A DNA stretch of 39,139 nt, taken from positions 1-39,139 of the forward strand of contig NXFV01000684.1 of assembly GCA_002803225.1 (NCBI GenBank), given 5' to 3'. Positions 9,893-21,584 of the stretch are shown here, piece after piece. How positions within the stretch are numbered: the stretch's first letter is position 1; each line of letters begins with the position of its first letter. Origin of the DNA: Gamarada debralockiae. Lineage: Eukaryota; Ascomycota; Leotiomycetes; Helotiales; Hyphodiscaceae. The translations under genes were made by a program, and so were the position numbers. The notes under the pieces are model-generated. The model saw only the letters and a list, made by a program, of their open reading frames with translations. It did no database searches and was not told where the DNA came from.

Positions 9893-10854
9893 ATGGAGTT
9901 CGGAACATCAGGAATGCTGAATGAAGGTAGCATACTCTCAAAAACAAGCTCCATTTCAAGGTCAATAGCTAACTGGAGCTCCTGCAAGATGGCATTCACA
10001 TCGATATGGACCGCTTGAAGAAGGGTGAAGTCAAGTACGAGCTTCCTATCTTTGATCACTAGATAATTACTGACTTCTCCCAGCTTAGGGACCTCGATGT
10101 AAGATCGGCCTTACACAACCACCTTGACCATAACTGACAGTCAACCAGCATGGCGATCAACTTCAAGGATGGTGTTATTCTGGGTTTGTTCCTCCCGAAT
10201 AGCGTCAGATATATGACTGGCGGCTGATATCACCAATAACAGGAGCGGATAGTAGAACCACGACCGGTGCATACATCGCAAACCGAGTTACCGACAAGCT
10301 CACCCAAGTCCACGACACGATCTGGTGCTGTCGATCAGGCTCTGCGGCGGACACACAGGCGGTTGCAGATATCGTTCATTACCAGCTGGGCATGTATGCT
10401 ATTCAGAATGGCAGACAACCTACCACGCAAACGGCGGCGGCGATGTTTCAGGAGTTGTGCTACGAGAACAAGGATCGATTAAGGTATTTCTATATCATGG
10501 TCTGGATGATTGGAAGGGAAGCTAATGGGGAACAGTGCTGGTTTGATCATTGCAGGCTGGGATGAGCGACACGGAGGCCAGGTCTACTCGATTCCCTTGG
10601 GAGGTTCATTACACAAGCAATCGTACGCCATCGGTGGGTCAGGCTCGACTTATATCTACGGATACTGTGATGCGAACTGGAAGGAGGGAATGAACGAGGA
10701 AGAAGCAGTTAGTTTCGTAAAGGGCGCATTACAGGAGGCGATCAAGTGGGATGGAAGCTCTGGCGGTGTTATCAGAATGGTAGTTTTGACGGCGAAGGGT
10801 GCAAATAGACATTTGTATCTCCCGGATACTCAGTATGCTGTTCGTCATCAATAG
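9893..10854 (+). CDS. PRE3: 20S proteasome subunit beta-1 (caspase-like, Pre3)
   Basis: Catalytic beta-1 subunit of the 20S proteasome, an N-terminal threonine hydrolase cleaving after acidic residues. Six exons: 9893-9926, 9989-10034, 10084-10098 (15 nt), 10149-10183, 10243-10483 and 10536-10854; together 229 aa. The propeptide [13 protein letters not shown]...VNLG is followed by mature [19 protein letters not shown]. Counting from Thr1, Asp17, Arg19 and Lys33 all fall where expected. Other family blocks are [34 protein letters not shown] and [19 protein letters not shown]. All splice sites are GT-AG and every phase fits; the frame is unbroken. The 5' end is split by four introns within about 320 bp, common for proteasome genes of filamentous fungi. 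Confidence 0.96.
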
Positions 10855-11804
10855 ATGGGCTGAATGTACGATAGATCAGAGCATTAATGGCATGGAGTTT
10901 GGTGCGCAATCTGTTCGTCTTGCGGGGCTGAGTGGCGGTCAGGAATGATGGGATCGTCAACGCGGCGGTGAACATGGATGAATCCATTGGATTGCATGAC
11001 CGGGAATGGTCCTATTTGTCTATTTCCCAAAAAGCAAAATACTCAAGAGCCACCGACGTAGATTCGACATTTTGGAACAAGTGGACTTAGAGCACGGGAG
11101 TTCATTGCTGGTAAAGTCGTACAAGAATCACTGACTTGGTCTGACCCGGTTCGACGGATTCTTGATCTGCCCGAGCGTTGCCTCGTGTCAGCCTCTCTCA
11201 ATTTAATTGAACGATTTCCAACGGCTCTTTCATGTGTCTCTAACCTAAAACAACAATACGCCAGAAATAAATCGTGGCGGTATTATTATTATTCTGCCTG
11301 CATTTTTTGATTGCACAAGCAAGTACAAGAAAAAGACAGATATCCGGACGATCATACATTTTCTTGTCTATTAATTACCAATTTTTTACCTTTACGTACT
11401 TATTTATCTGCGTTTTTATCATTCGTCCAGCGCTGTGCAGGATCCACAGTGTGTTTGCCTTCGTTGACGTACTCTGCGCCTCGCCTTGTCTTGACACTTG
11501 GTTAAGCGCGGCCCTCTATTCCTCGGACGGAGGCTGCCAAAAAGATACCTCCAAGAAACAGATCCGCCGCGATATCGACGACCAACGCCGATTCCACGAA
11601 GCAGCAACTTAGAAGAGCTTGGGAGTTATCTTATCCGCATCACAAAGAAAGATAGGAATGCTGCAGGTGAGCTGAAGCCTTTTGGTTGCCGGTGAAGTCT
11701 TGGATACCTACCACCATCAAACCCCCGTGCTGTCCCCCCGAACCCCCACGACATAGGCGTTTGGAGTGCCTATTCAGTGATTTGATTCAGTAAGATCTCA
11801 GAAG
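10855..11804. other. Intergenic region between PRE3 and the cyclin gene
   Basis: No gene is supported. A short (TTA)n run lies near 11278-11292. The right part is probably promoter and start of a long 5' leader for the cyclin. Frames at 11274-11612 are low-complexity and lack recognisable content. Confidence 0.4.
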
Positions 11805-12071
11805 ATGATTGGGACTTCCAAGTTGAGGCGGATTCATACTGTCATATCCTGCAGTCGTTCGTCAAGTGAATCACGACCAACTCTCGCGGGTAGTTCATCA
11901 ACACAGAGCCTCGACACGATTAGTGACCCTCCACCTCCCGCACACCAGCAAACAAACGCAGAAGAATCTTCTAATGTTTCCGCGCACAAGATCTCTGACC
12001 CACCTTCTCATATGTCTTCGTGTCGCGCCAACGATCAACCAGTCTCGGGCAATAAACTAATTGCGCCTTAA
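11805..12071 (+). promoter_or_regulatory. Possible upstream ORF in the cyclin leader
   Basis: An ATG-started 88-codon frame (MIGTSKLRR...) ends 37 bp before the cyclin ATG and is Ser/Thr/Pro-rich. It would sit in the mRNA leader if transcription starts upstream of 11805, and could then reduce translation of the cyclin. No transcript start is visible, so this is inference. Confidence 0.3.
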
Positions 12072-12108
12072 CAGTTTCTTTCTCCAACCACACGCACAGT
12101 AGGCTGAT

Positions 12109-13627
12109 ATGGCCGAGGTGATCAGCGATTTCGGACCAGACTCCTCCCGCTTTCACCACCATCATCATACAATGATAGCCGGGTCTGGCTCACAGCGATC
12201 TCCAGCTGAATCATATCGCCAACGATCCAAGTCACGCACCGAAGTCCCTCCCAGTCCTCGACCCCGGCCTCAACCACAAGCCGTTCCCTCAGTCGCAGCA
12301 ACAGGCACGCCTCCATCGAGCACACATTCGAGAGCGACGTATCAGGAGCAGGAAGATGTTGTGGGAGCATCGTCAGTGAAGACGGAACCCCCGTCTCCGC
12401 CTTCGAGCTCGAGTCCTAACCCTGGGTCTTATACTAGACAGCAGTTTGGGAGCCAACAATACTCCCCCCTTGCGTCCTCGCCGTATACACGAGAACCACA
12501 AGATGCAGAAGCAGATTCGAAAGTTAAAGCGGGAGGCCCCATGGCAGCACCGCCGATACCCCGTTCCGCGAGATCCTTAGAAGACGTGACGAGACATGGA
12601 GGAACAACAATCAAAGTCCGGGATTTGGCGCACATTCAAAGCTTTGCAATGGAGGAATACAGTTCATCCAGAGGACAACCAGGCCGGCGGCGAACAGCAG
12701 ATGATCCGGCATTGAAATATGAGATTAGCGGGATGCCTATCTCGGATATCATTGAGATGGTAGCAGGGCTTCTCACAAAAATCACCACAACAAATGACCG
12801 CCAACACGAGAATCTCCACCGTCCATTACCCTCTAACGAAAATACAGTGAATATGACTGGGCTATCATCGAGCGTTTTGGCCTTCCACGGAAAGAACGTC
12901 CCCAGCATTACAATCCTCAGTTATCTGAGCCGCATACACAAATACTGTCCCACAACCTATGAAGTCTTCCTCTCGCTGCTCGTCTACTTCGACCGGATGA
13001 CCGAGCGGGTAAACGCAGCTCCCATGCAAGTCCTACGCCGGGATTCCATGGAGCAAGAGAACTCGCGACCTTCCACCTCCTATTCAGCAGACGGATCAGA
13101 TCTAGCAGATAGTCCGCCGATGCCGGCAACTTCGAGAAGCGTGCCGGAAATCAAGGAGGATCTGGAAAAGGCGCAGTATTCGCATGCACCAGCTGTAACT
13201 CCGACTTCAGATTCGGATCCCATGCAGTTCCCGCTCAGCCATTTTTTTGTAGTCGATAGCTTTAATATCCATAGGCTGGTTATTGCGGGGGTTACATGTG
13301 CGAGCAAGTTCTTTTCGGATGTGTTTTATACTAATTCTCGTTATGCTAAGGTACGTTCCTTTCCCTCTTCCAAGTCACCCAGAAATAAAGAACTAGAAGC
13401 TGATATGTGATGAATAGGTCGGCGGTCTCCCCCTCGCCGAACTGAACCACCTAGAACTCCAATTCCTCCTCCTAAACGACTTCCGCCTCTCCGTTCCCGT
13501 CGAGGAATTAGAAGCGTACGGAACGATGCTAGTCGAGTTCTATGCGCGAGAAGTAATTGCGCAGCGGCCAGCTGATGCCATTCCGTTTGCAGAGGATATG
13601 GACATGAAGGGGCCGGCGAGTCCTTGA
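12109..13627 (+). CDS. Pho80/Pcl-type cyclin
   Basis: A regulatory cyclin for a Pho85-type CDK, a family known for phosphate and nutrient signalling. Exon 1 is 12109-13350 and exon 2 is 13418-13627 (intron GTACGT...AATAG); the product is 483 aa. The first ~200 residues are disordered and rich in Pro, Ser and Arg, with a natural HHHHH run near residue 16. The cyclin core starts near residue 210 (MPISDIIEMVAGLLTKI) and contains NVPSITILSYLSRIHKYCP, CASKFFSDVFYTNSRYAKVGG and LPLAELNHLELQFLLLNDF, the diagnostic Pho80/Pcl blocks. A ~100-residue low-complexity insertion rich in Ser/Pro splits the core between helices 2 and 3. Whether it is the true PHO80/preg orthologue or another Pcl needs a tree. 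The start ATG gives the longest clean frame. Confidence 0.9.
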
Positions 13628-14588
13628 ATGAACGAATGCACTAACTAGAAATGATGGGGAAATATCCTAAGGATGGAGTAGCGATCCCATATTGGGAGAA
13701 GGAGATGGATGAGAAGGTGTAACATTCATTGGGGGGAGAGTAGGGGTTTTATAAAGGGGGTGCTACGGAAACGAGATGCGCAAATTGGCTGACTGACTGG
13801 CTGGCATGAATTGGGATGGGTATGAATAGGGCGGGCGTTCTTATTACGAGAGAGTTATAGACTACGATACCAAATCCTTCTTCCTCTACGTCCTCGAGCA
13901 CCCTGCGTGCGTGCCTTCCACACTGCCCTGCGTATTTACGAATCGTAAACGAAGTCACGAACTCGACTTTTGAGTACCTGTGTCTGGAATTAGCGGTCAT
14001 GTTTTGCTGTTCTTAGTATTTGGTGTATTTATTTTCTTTGCTTGTCTGCGGTGGAGAAGATTACTTGGAGAGTTTGGAATGAAGCCACATGAGCATAAAT
14101 CTAGCGTTGGTGTTTGCGTTTTGCTTGAGCTTGGGCAATGAGTGGGAGATTTTCTAACGTGGAGCGGGAGCGGCAGAATAGGAGTAGAAAGAAATCGTAA
14201 TTTATTGAAAAGGGGTCGTTGATTTGCAAGTGCCTCGAGACTTTCTGAAGTTGGTGCGGCGGTGGGCGGGAAGACGTGAGCGGAGAAGAATCGGAAAAGA
14301 AAGGGAGTACGATTTGGAGAGAACCTGGGAAAGGAAGGAGAGTTAACTAAGGTCAATTTAGTAGAAGGCCTTCAAGCACTTCGTTTCTTAGAGAATCTTG
14401 GGGCTTTTTGCAAGGGTCGATAAGTTTTGAATTTTTGGGGCTTTCTAAGAACCCGGAGCTGTCTATGATCGTGATCGCAGATGATCAATTACAGTCTAGC
14501 ACTCTTATTCCAAGTGAACGCCATATATGCGATTTCCTCCATCCTCAGCCAGGTAAGTTTGGGTTCTACCAATGTCGATTCATTGCTT
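13628..14588. other. Intergenic region downstream of the cyclin
   Basis: This 960-bp stretch separates convergent genes. The minus-strand frames at 13749-14000 and 13997-14356 are low-complexity (Pro/Ser/Thr) and carry no motif. No repeats seen. Confidence 0.45.
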
Positions 14589-15439
14589 TTAATTAGTTCG
14601 CATTGCCGAAGGTGGTTTTGGTCGCTTCATGCTCTTGGGAGGGCAATACAGGTGATATTTCTCCTCTTCGGCATTGCAGTGGAAGAAGCAACAATCGGCC
14701 TCATCGTTTGCATTTCGAGTTCGTAGGTCATTCAATCCGTCATATTTGTGCAGGTACTCAAAAAGTTCAAAGAATTTCTTGAAAGCATCCATACTGGCGT
14801 TTCCAAGACTCAGTACCCACTCACTTTGCACACTGAGTCCTCTTTATCAGTTGCTTCCCACATCTTCAAAATCTTGTAAACCTGGACATAAATGGAGTAG
14901 TTCTCAAAGGCGACTTTTTCAAGTGTCTTCTCAAAGATCCTTAGTATAAGAGAATCAGCAGGTTGCAGGTCGGTCTCCAGCGATATGTCTTGGATCTGAT
15001 CCATGACATTGTTGAGTAGTTCATTAAGGAGTTTCTCGCCGAGGTAGTAGAGCTCGTAGAGATTCTCAACGGGGGCGGGGTTGCTAGCTTTCGGGAGCTT
15101 AGATCGGTAGATCCAATCGATAAGTAGGGAAAAAGCACCAGGGTATCTTTTGGGAGATCTAAGCTGCTTTCTTCGCCCTCTTTGTATCCACCGCGGAAGT
15201 CGGCACGGGAGAATTCGGACGATTGACAAATCAGGTCTTCGTGGGCGACGAATTTCTTGCGTGTGGGGCCCACGTAGGGTGTGACCAGCTTGGTTCCGAT
15301 GGTTCTGTGCGGGGAATGTCAGCGGGCCATTATCTCCATCGAAGGGCCGAAAGGGATCTTACTCTCCGAGCGAAGACATCTCGAAGACTTGGAGGCGAGG
15401 ATCGCTGGTTTGAAATAAGCGATTTCCGAGGAAATTCAT
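14589..15439 (-). pseudogene. BTB/POZ protein gene with two frame breaks
   Basis: Ascomycete BTB family; BTB domains usually mediate dimerisation or Cullin-3 binding. Exon 1 is 15439-15363 (MNFLGNR...). A 58-nt intron, GTAAGA...GCACAG (15362-15305), leads to TIGTKLVTPYVGPTRKKFVAHEDLIC, a classic BTB start (VGp.kkkF..H...lc). Next come EGEESSLDLPKD and, after a one-base loss near 15148, GAFSLLIDWIYRSKLP. The segment continues to DSVCK near 14815, where a second one-base loss is needed to reach EWVLSLGNASMDAFKKFFELFEYL and then NDEADCCFFHC before TAA at 14589. Neither break can be explained by a GT-AG intron I can see. Both lie at short homopolymers (CCC and AAA), so sequencing error is possible, but the neighbouring BTB copies are broken too. 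Confidence 0.7.
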
Positions 15440-16206
15440 AGTCGGTAACGCTTTGAATGTGCGGGTCGAGTTGGTCACGGAGTAGCTTCGGGTTAAGAGG
15501 AGGAGTAAGTATCGGCCAGAAGACGAATGTTGAGTGTTGCTGTCTAGCGGACGAGCTTCTGCTGCCAACCGCTATTGGAAGTCAGCACTGGGTCTTTGAC
15601 GGTTCAGATTTCCTCGTTCGTCACCTGTTGCAGAGAAGAACTTTGTGCTCGAAGTCGATAGAGAAAGAGGTTAATTTAGACTTAGAAGGAGGAGGAAAGG
15701 TTGGAAGTTGGAAGCTGAAGGGATCATTGTAGAAGAAAACGCCATTCTCTGAGTGAATTGCTACGAGGTGGACTTCTGTATCAAGCCAATTCAATCGAGG
15801 AACAGAAGATGAGGCCGTGGGTTATGATTCACTCAGCACTAATCTGAACACATTGATCACTCTAACTTTGGCAAACAAGCGATTAGAATAAACTAGGCGC
15901 TATGATTACGCTGGGAAGGAACAGGCCTGTTGAAGAGGAGGTCTGCCTTTGGGGGAAGTTCTGATGCAGATCGTGGGTTTGGTTGATACGGTATTGAAGA
16001 TAGAGAGCAGAAGGTGGGCAAGGGAGATCGTGGTGGGGTTGGAAGTGCGGTTGGATTTCTGTGGGTAAGGAAGGCCGGACTGCGGAGTCTGCTATCTAGA
16101 GTGAGCTGGTTTGCTTAAATTGAAAAGGATAATTGGGACTTTAGTACGGAAAAGTTTTGAATCTCTGATTCTCAACGAGGTGGAGCCATCTCTTAATCAC
16201 AAACGA
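15440..16206. other. Intergenic DNA upstream of the 15.4 kb BTB gene
   Basis: It includes the presumed promoter of the minus-strand BTB gene. I see no supported gene; the plus-strand frame at 15457-15732 is antisense to the start region and lacks motifs. Confidence 0.4.
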
Positions 16207-16450
16207 TCAAGTTCGTTCACTTACCTCATCCCAAGCCTTCGAGGGCTTATCTACCCAGCACTGTTCTCTCATTCTGCTCCCAGATGTCCTCCATATCCCC
16301 TTCGTCGAATATGAGGGCCCGTTGACCTTCTTGCAGGGATACTTATAGGCCCTCTTTTCGGTGTATTTAAAAGACAGCATATAGATGCAGAATCCCTGCA
16401 ATGCTCTGAAGGTTTTTGGTGTTTTTGAAGACCTGCTTGAAAATTGCCGG
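16207..16450 (-). pseudogene. Fragment of a third BTB-type protein (C-terminal part)
   Basis: The minus frame reads FRALQGFCIYMLSFKYTEKR after a KTPKT segment. It matches in position and pattern the PLHNFCVYLTIYQYTED segment of the 17 kb BTB copy (Y.nT...L..FC.Y...y.yTE). No BTB core, start or C-terminal tail is present in frame. I infer a relic of another tandem copy. Confidence 0.45.
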
Positions 16451-16986
16451 TTTCAAAAGTACGTCTAAAGCTGGTTCAAATATTTCGCGGCGTCCCAGAG
16501 AGGCGCGACGTCAGTTTTCAGATCCTGTTCCGCACGCTCATCAATACGTTTGCACCAGCCACGGTGGTGAAGAAGTACTAGCGACTGCATATTAGTGAGG
16601 AGATACCCGAGTGAGACGAGGAGAAGGGAATGTGGCCCCTCATGAAGTTGAAGCGCCATTTGGATGATTACAAGGATGTAGGTGGCTTAGATGATATCGG
16701 CGCGCTCAATGCGTTGCCGCAGATGACGGACAGCTATATTGTGGCTTAGGATGTTGGAATTGGAAAGTGTGCAAAGGCGCTGATGGCTCACCTGCAGTGT
16801 TTATTGAGTATACTCAATTGTTGATAAAGTAGTTCTGGCTCTCCAATAACCAATGTGCATGGCGATTCCATTGACATGTCCATATTCCCGCCCTCACCAA
16901 CGGTAGTAAGTTCCTTTGCCAGACACTGACAGGACTTTGCTTGTCAACTCCCATTGTCCCTACCTATGAAACGCACCTTGCTCTCG
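16451..16986. other. Intergenic DNA between BTB copies
   Basis: A minus-strand frame at 16465-16659 (ending GWCKRIDERAEQDLKTDVAP...) is not recognised. Nothing else is supported. Confidence 0.35.
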
Positions 16987-17883
16987 TCAGTGTTGACACT
17001 CCAGCCCCACTTCAAATCTGTTTTCACAATGCCCAATCATCCGCATCATCTTCAGCATCCTCACCCTCACCCTCCTCCAAACCACCAACCCAGCCTCCGC
17101 TTGACCTTTCCCTCTCGCATCCCACCCGCGGCATCGGTTCTCTCGCCTATGGCAATGAAAGAGACACCTCTCATCATCATTACCCTCATCTCGAATTCTA
17201 GGATCCACTCTATCATATCTAGTGAATTCAGTCTCAAACTGCTCAAAGAAGACCTCAAAGAATTCAATATGATCCCTGCGAATGTTGTGCTCAGCCTCTC
17301 CGGGATCCACAAAGCCGTCAGCAACTGCATTCGCATCTTCAGATCTTCGGTGTACTGGTAGATTGTCAGGTAGACGCAGAAGTTGTGAAGTGGACAACCA
17401 GCCAGAGTCACTCGTAGACTTTCCGGACAAGTTCGATGTCGACGTACTACTCACATTTAGAGCAGGTATCTTGAATCATGTCCATCGTATCGTCCTTCAA
17501 GGTAGTATGGAGGATCCTCTCTGCGAACAGATAAAGGTGGTAGAAGTCCTGCAAGTGTTGCTCGGAGTTTCTGTCTGGCAAACTGCCGCGGGTGTAACCA
17601 TTCGACCAGGAGACTGAAGCTTGCCGGAGGATCTCCAGGAAGACACATGATGTTTTCGACACCTTCCCTAAATTGACTGTTAAAGGCCCTGGCGAAGAAG
17701 TCGGAGGCGTCGCAAAGCAGTTTCTTGTAAACGCCAAATTCTTTTCGCTTCTTGCCCACGAAGATGGTGACCATTTGAGTGCCGAGTTTTCTAAAGACTT
17801 GTCAGCTTCGTTCTCTACAGTAAAGTGAGTAAATATGGTATCTTACGTGTCGAGCTTAATTAGCGGTGAGCTGTATGCCGCCA
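16987..17883 (-). pseudogene. BTB/POZ protein gene with several frame breaks
   Basis: Exon 1 is 17883-17847 (MAAYSSPLIKLDT). A 56-nt intron, GTAAGA...TTTAG (17846-17791), leads to KLGTQMVTIFVGKKRKEFGVYKK, the BTB opening. ASFSLLVEWL near 17610 must shift frame to YTRGSLPDRNSEQHLQDFY, then LFAERILHTTLKDDTMDMIQDTC. VRKVYE shifts to TLAGCPLHNFCVYLTIYQYTED near 17420, and that shifts again to SEDANAVADGFVDPGEAEHN and FFEVFFEQFETEF, with the late ERCLFHCH motif near 17150. Order and spacing match the 14.6 kb copy. At least three frame changes without plausible introns mark it as a pseudogene. It lies head to tail with the 15.4 kb copy. Confidence 0.7.
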
Positions 17884-18550
17884 TTTTGGTGGTCTGGAAT
17901 GTGAACTTCAGCAAATAGTCAGCAATCAATCTTCATCCTTGATGAGGAGGTTTGACTTACTTTATTGCAAGAAAGAATCAAAAAGAACTCATCTTTGTTT
18001 CAATGAGCAAGTTTGTCGATCTGATAAAGTCAATTTCTGGTCAGATATTTCATGTCACTCGGATTTCTGGAAACATATCTTCGCCTTTCAAATGCTTGAA
18101 ATCGCCGTCGATTGAAGAATTTTGCAAGTCACTGAGAAAGTGAGGAATTTATTGTTTGTGAGTACTGCTAATTGAAGAGGGTCAAAAATTCTGTTTTTAT
18201 TGAGAGAACATATGGTGCCCAAAGACGCGAGAGAGGCTGCGAGGATCAAAGACGATCAATGGACCTGGTTGAGTGAATAAGGGCTTTCAATTCCCTTGTA
18301 CCCCTTGAGGATTGGGTTTTTCGATTCGGACTGCGGAAGGGTCCTTGCCCTCTTCCAGCGCATTCATATAATAGACCAAGAAGCTTCACGCTACATTCTA
18401 TACCTAGAAATGAAACCGAAAGCTGCAAGTGAGACACTTGAAACTTAAATAGCTCATTTGTTCATTTATTCTTGGTATCGTATGGGTGCTATTTTACAAA
18501 TAGGAGAAGCTTGAGACTGCAAAGACAAATGCTAGAGATCAGACAGTCAC
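17884..18550. other. Intergenic DNA between the BTB cluster and msh4
   Basis: The left part is upstream of the minus-strand BTB copy; the right part is the msh4 3' flank. No supported gene. Confidence 0.4.
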
Positions 18551-21500
18551 CTACTCCTGCAGATCAGTGGTGTGGGCTTCAGATTGCTCTTCCACTTCCG
18601 GGCCATCCTCCTCCTCATCCACAGCCGTTTCCTCTGCATCACTGCTAGCCACATCAATCTCAATCTGTTCCATGCGAAGAACAAACTCTTCCTGCAACTT
18701 TTTCAGCCAACTCAATAAAATCTTGCCCTCCATCGGACTGCTTTCGGCCTGCTTCAAGGTCTCCCTCAAGCTGAGAACAAGCTTCCTCCTCTTAGCAAGT
18801 GCGAATGCCTTAGACGATTTCTTTTTCGCTGCTGCTTGGACAGTGAGAGCCTCGGAAACCTCCTCAGCTACCTCCAGCACTTGCGGTGGCAAGTGAACAA
18901 CCCGAGCTAGAGCTAGTCCATAGTGTTCTTCTTGGACAAATCCTTCGTCGATCTTGTAGAGCATGGTCATTGTGTTATCCTCGCTCATGTCGACCGCAAG
19001 ATGCATATTGATTACGCCGGCTCGCTCCGACATGATTTGTGCTATTCAGATCAGCACATGAGCTTGGATTGAAGGGGTGACTCCGTCTTACGAAGTTCAT
19101 GGAAATGCGTAGCAAACCAAACCATTGCCCTACTTTCGACCAAGGCTTCTGCGATGCTCAAGGCAATCGCAAGACCATCCTGTGAGCTTGTTCCTCGACC
19201 AAGTTCGTCAATGATGGCCATGCTGTGCCTGTCGATATTCCTAGCACCCAGAAATTAATCTATGTGGAGAAGCCAAAACATCAGTGCGGGTCTTGCCTCA
19301 AGATAAAAGCAGTCTCTCTCATTTCGGCGGCGAAAGTCGAGATGTTGGCTTCGATATTGTCATCTACGGAAACTCGGGCAAACAACTGATGAATGAGCGG
19401 GAACGAAGCATACGCGGCCGGTACATAGCAGCCAATCTGAGCCATTACTGTCATGAGTGCGATCGATCGAATGTATGTACTCTTGCCACTCATGTTGCAG
19501 CCTGTAATGATCTGGAATCGGGCTTGCTGGGCTGCATATACATCATTTGGAACGAACTTTTCTTTGTGAGCCTACTGAAATATTAACAACGGCCTGTGAC
19601 TGACCAAGGAGGACTTCGGCATACCACTTCTCGGACCGGGTGGCGGCCAGATTTGATCACGAGACAATCAGTGAGTTCTGGTCTGACGTATTCGCCGTTC
19701 TTGGCCGTGGTTACCAATTGACCAAAGGCTGCAATCACGTCTAGCATCGCAATACTTTCGCAGACTCGAAAGAGGGTTGAAATTTCGCCTCTGACATTAT
19801 CAAGCAGGTCCGTGATTGTCTTGTCGCTCATAAGCACAACTTCCTGGTGAGCATCTTCGATCCTCTGGTTCAACTTCATGAGGTCCAGTGTCTGACACTC
19901 GATGGAACCCTTCTTACGGTACCGATTGACCAAGACTTCTGGCAGTGTTCGGCCGTCGAAATCGCTCTCGCAGATTCGAAGCCAGTAACGACGGGAGTTA
20001 TCGTACTTCGTTTCTGCTTGCATTTCATATCTCTCTGTCGCACAGTCAGAATCAAGAAATTCAATGACGGATAGACGTACGATTCATATCGGTAACATGC
20101 TGGTGAACGTCTTCGGTGGCTTCTTTGAACGTCTGGCGTGCGACATCAAGTAGTCCACTGACACCAGACTGTGGAAATGTCAGCGCTCAGTGGCAGGTTT
20201 GCAAGATGGGAATCGTACCTTCACTGCATATGTCCTTTGGTTCCGCAAATCCAGAGGTGTCTTTTGGTATGTTACGTCGTCATTGATAACCTCGCTGATC
20301 AGCTGTACTGTTGGATTTATGTTCTCGGGGCGACAGTTCTCTCTGATGAGGGTAAGCAATTCTGAACTGGAGCCTGTAAGTGCTTCAAAAATGGGAGTAA
20401 TAGACTGAACGAAGCTCTTCAGCACGAGGATATTGTTGATGGACTGCTCACTGTGGCGTATGTCGGGTTTCTTGAGGACAAGGATGAGCTATGCAAGTCA
20501 GCAAGGACGATAAAAATTCGATGAGAAGACAAACGCTGGTTAAAAGCTTTTCAACATCTTGGAAAGACTTGAGGGCTGTGGCAGTCCAGTTAGTGTCGAA
20601 GAGCGAAAGGATAGCTGGCGATATACCTTGTCGGGTTTGAAGGAACATATCCTCCTTGATACTCAACTCTTCAACGGCATCATAACGCTGGTTGAGTACA
20701 CCTGCTTGTGTAGAAGGCTGGAGGATGAAGCTTCTGAGCATTCGAGCTCCCATGGGTGTCAATGTTTCGTTCAGGAGCCCGAAGAGGCAGTCCTTTGACT
20801 TCGCATTCTGGACATTTTGAATTAGCTCCATCGATTGGATTGTTGAGAGGCCGATCATCATTGTTCCTTCGGATGGCTGGTACTTAATGCGAAGGGAATG
20901 GAAGGCAAAAGTCAAGGAGAGACTCAGATCAATGTACTTAACTGCCTAATAGATTGTCCATGTTAGAAAGAGACGAGAGGAATTGGGAGAAGAATCTCGA
21001 CATACAGCCGCGAAAGAGCATGTCGCAAAGTAATTGCCTCCAATTGCAACTTTAATTGCCTCGACATCCTCGCCAAACGCGAGCTGCTGGATGTACTCCA
21101 GCCCTGCAGCTTCCGACCAATACCTACGATCAACAGTGATAATGGTAGCTCCCAGGATGTTCTCTTCAATAATATGATACATCTTCGACTTGGGATTCGG
21201 TGGCCCAGATGTGGATACAATGAGAATTTCGGTAGGCTTGAAGACTTGGAGCTTGTTGAGTGTTTTGGCATAGAATTGATTATCACATATTTGACTGAGG
21301 ACTGCCTCGCCAGTAGAAATGTTGACGAAGGCCAGTCCAACGGTTGGAGAGATTCCTCGGCCTTCGCTGACGGCACAAATGATTTTTTGGGCTTCGCCGC
21401 CTCCTATGACGGATCCTGCTCGAGATCTACGGCCAGTACCAGTACTTAGACGGGTAGCATGAGCAGTGCTCGTTCGAGCAGGTTGAGAAGTCGAAGTTGC

Positions 21501-21584
21501 ATATCCATTCTGATATGAGGGGTAGGATGTAGAAGTTGTCCGAGTGCTGTGGGAGGTTGAAGGTCTTGGGGTAGACGTAGCCAT
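18551..21584 (-). CDS. MSH4: Meiotic MutS homologue MSH4
   Basis: MSH4 pairs with MSH5 to stabilise recombination intermediates for meiotic crossovers; it has no mismatch-repair domain I. Eight exons: 21584-21006, 20945-20535, 20488-20219, 20168-20081, 20034-19625, 19571-19297, 19240-19092 and 19041-18551; together 890 aa. The N-terminus is Ser/Thr-rich and disordered. The connector starts AVSEGRGISPTVGLAFVNIS. The lever/clamp region includes EGTMMIGLSTIQSMELI and PMGARMLRSFILQPS. The ATPase has Walker A TGCNMSGKSTYIRSIAL (Lys about 616), the ANISTFAAEM segment, Walker B IIDELGRGTSSQDGLAIA and FATHFHEL, then ERAGVINMHLAVD. Intron 6 (19296-19241) uses GC-AG (GGCAAGA...GCTAG); no GT alternative lies nearby. 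The other introns are GT-AG of 46-60 nt. The C-terminal acidic tail (EEDGPEVEEQ) is plausible. The frame is fully intact. Confidence 0.95.

Noticed and set aside
11274..11612. 112-codon plus-strand frame before the cyclin
   Set aside because: Starts in a (TTA)n tract with a GTG-like codon, no conserved motif.
12160..12175. HHHHH run near the start of the cyclin taken as a cloning tag
   Set aside because: Five His codons (CAC/CAT mix) sit inside a normal disordered fungal N-terminus; no vector sequence is nearby.
13749..14356. Two minus-strand frames downstream of the cyclin
   Set aside because: Low-complexity Pro/Ser/Thr/Lys content without a family pattern; probably chance frames in a 3' flank.
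14810..14831. GTGAGT at the second break of the 14.6 kb BTB gene as an intron donor
   Set aside because: The codons directly after it (EWVLSLGNAS) are needed for family continuity and no acceptor in the right phase follows.
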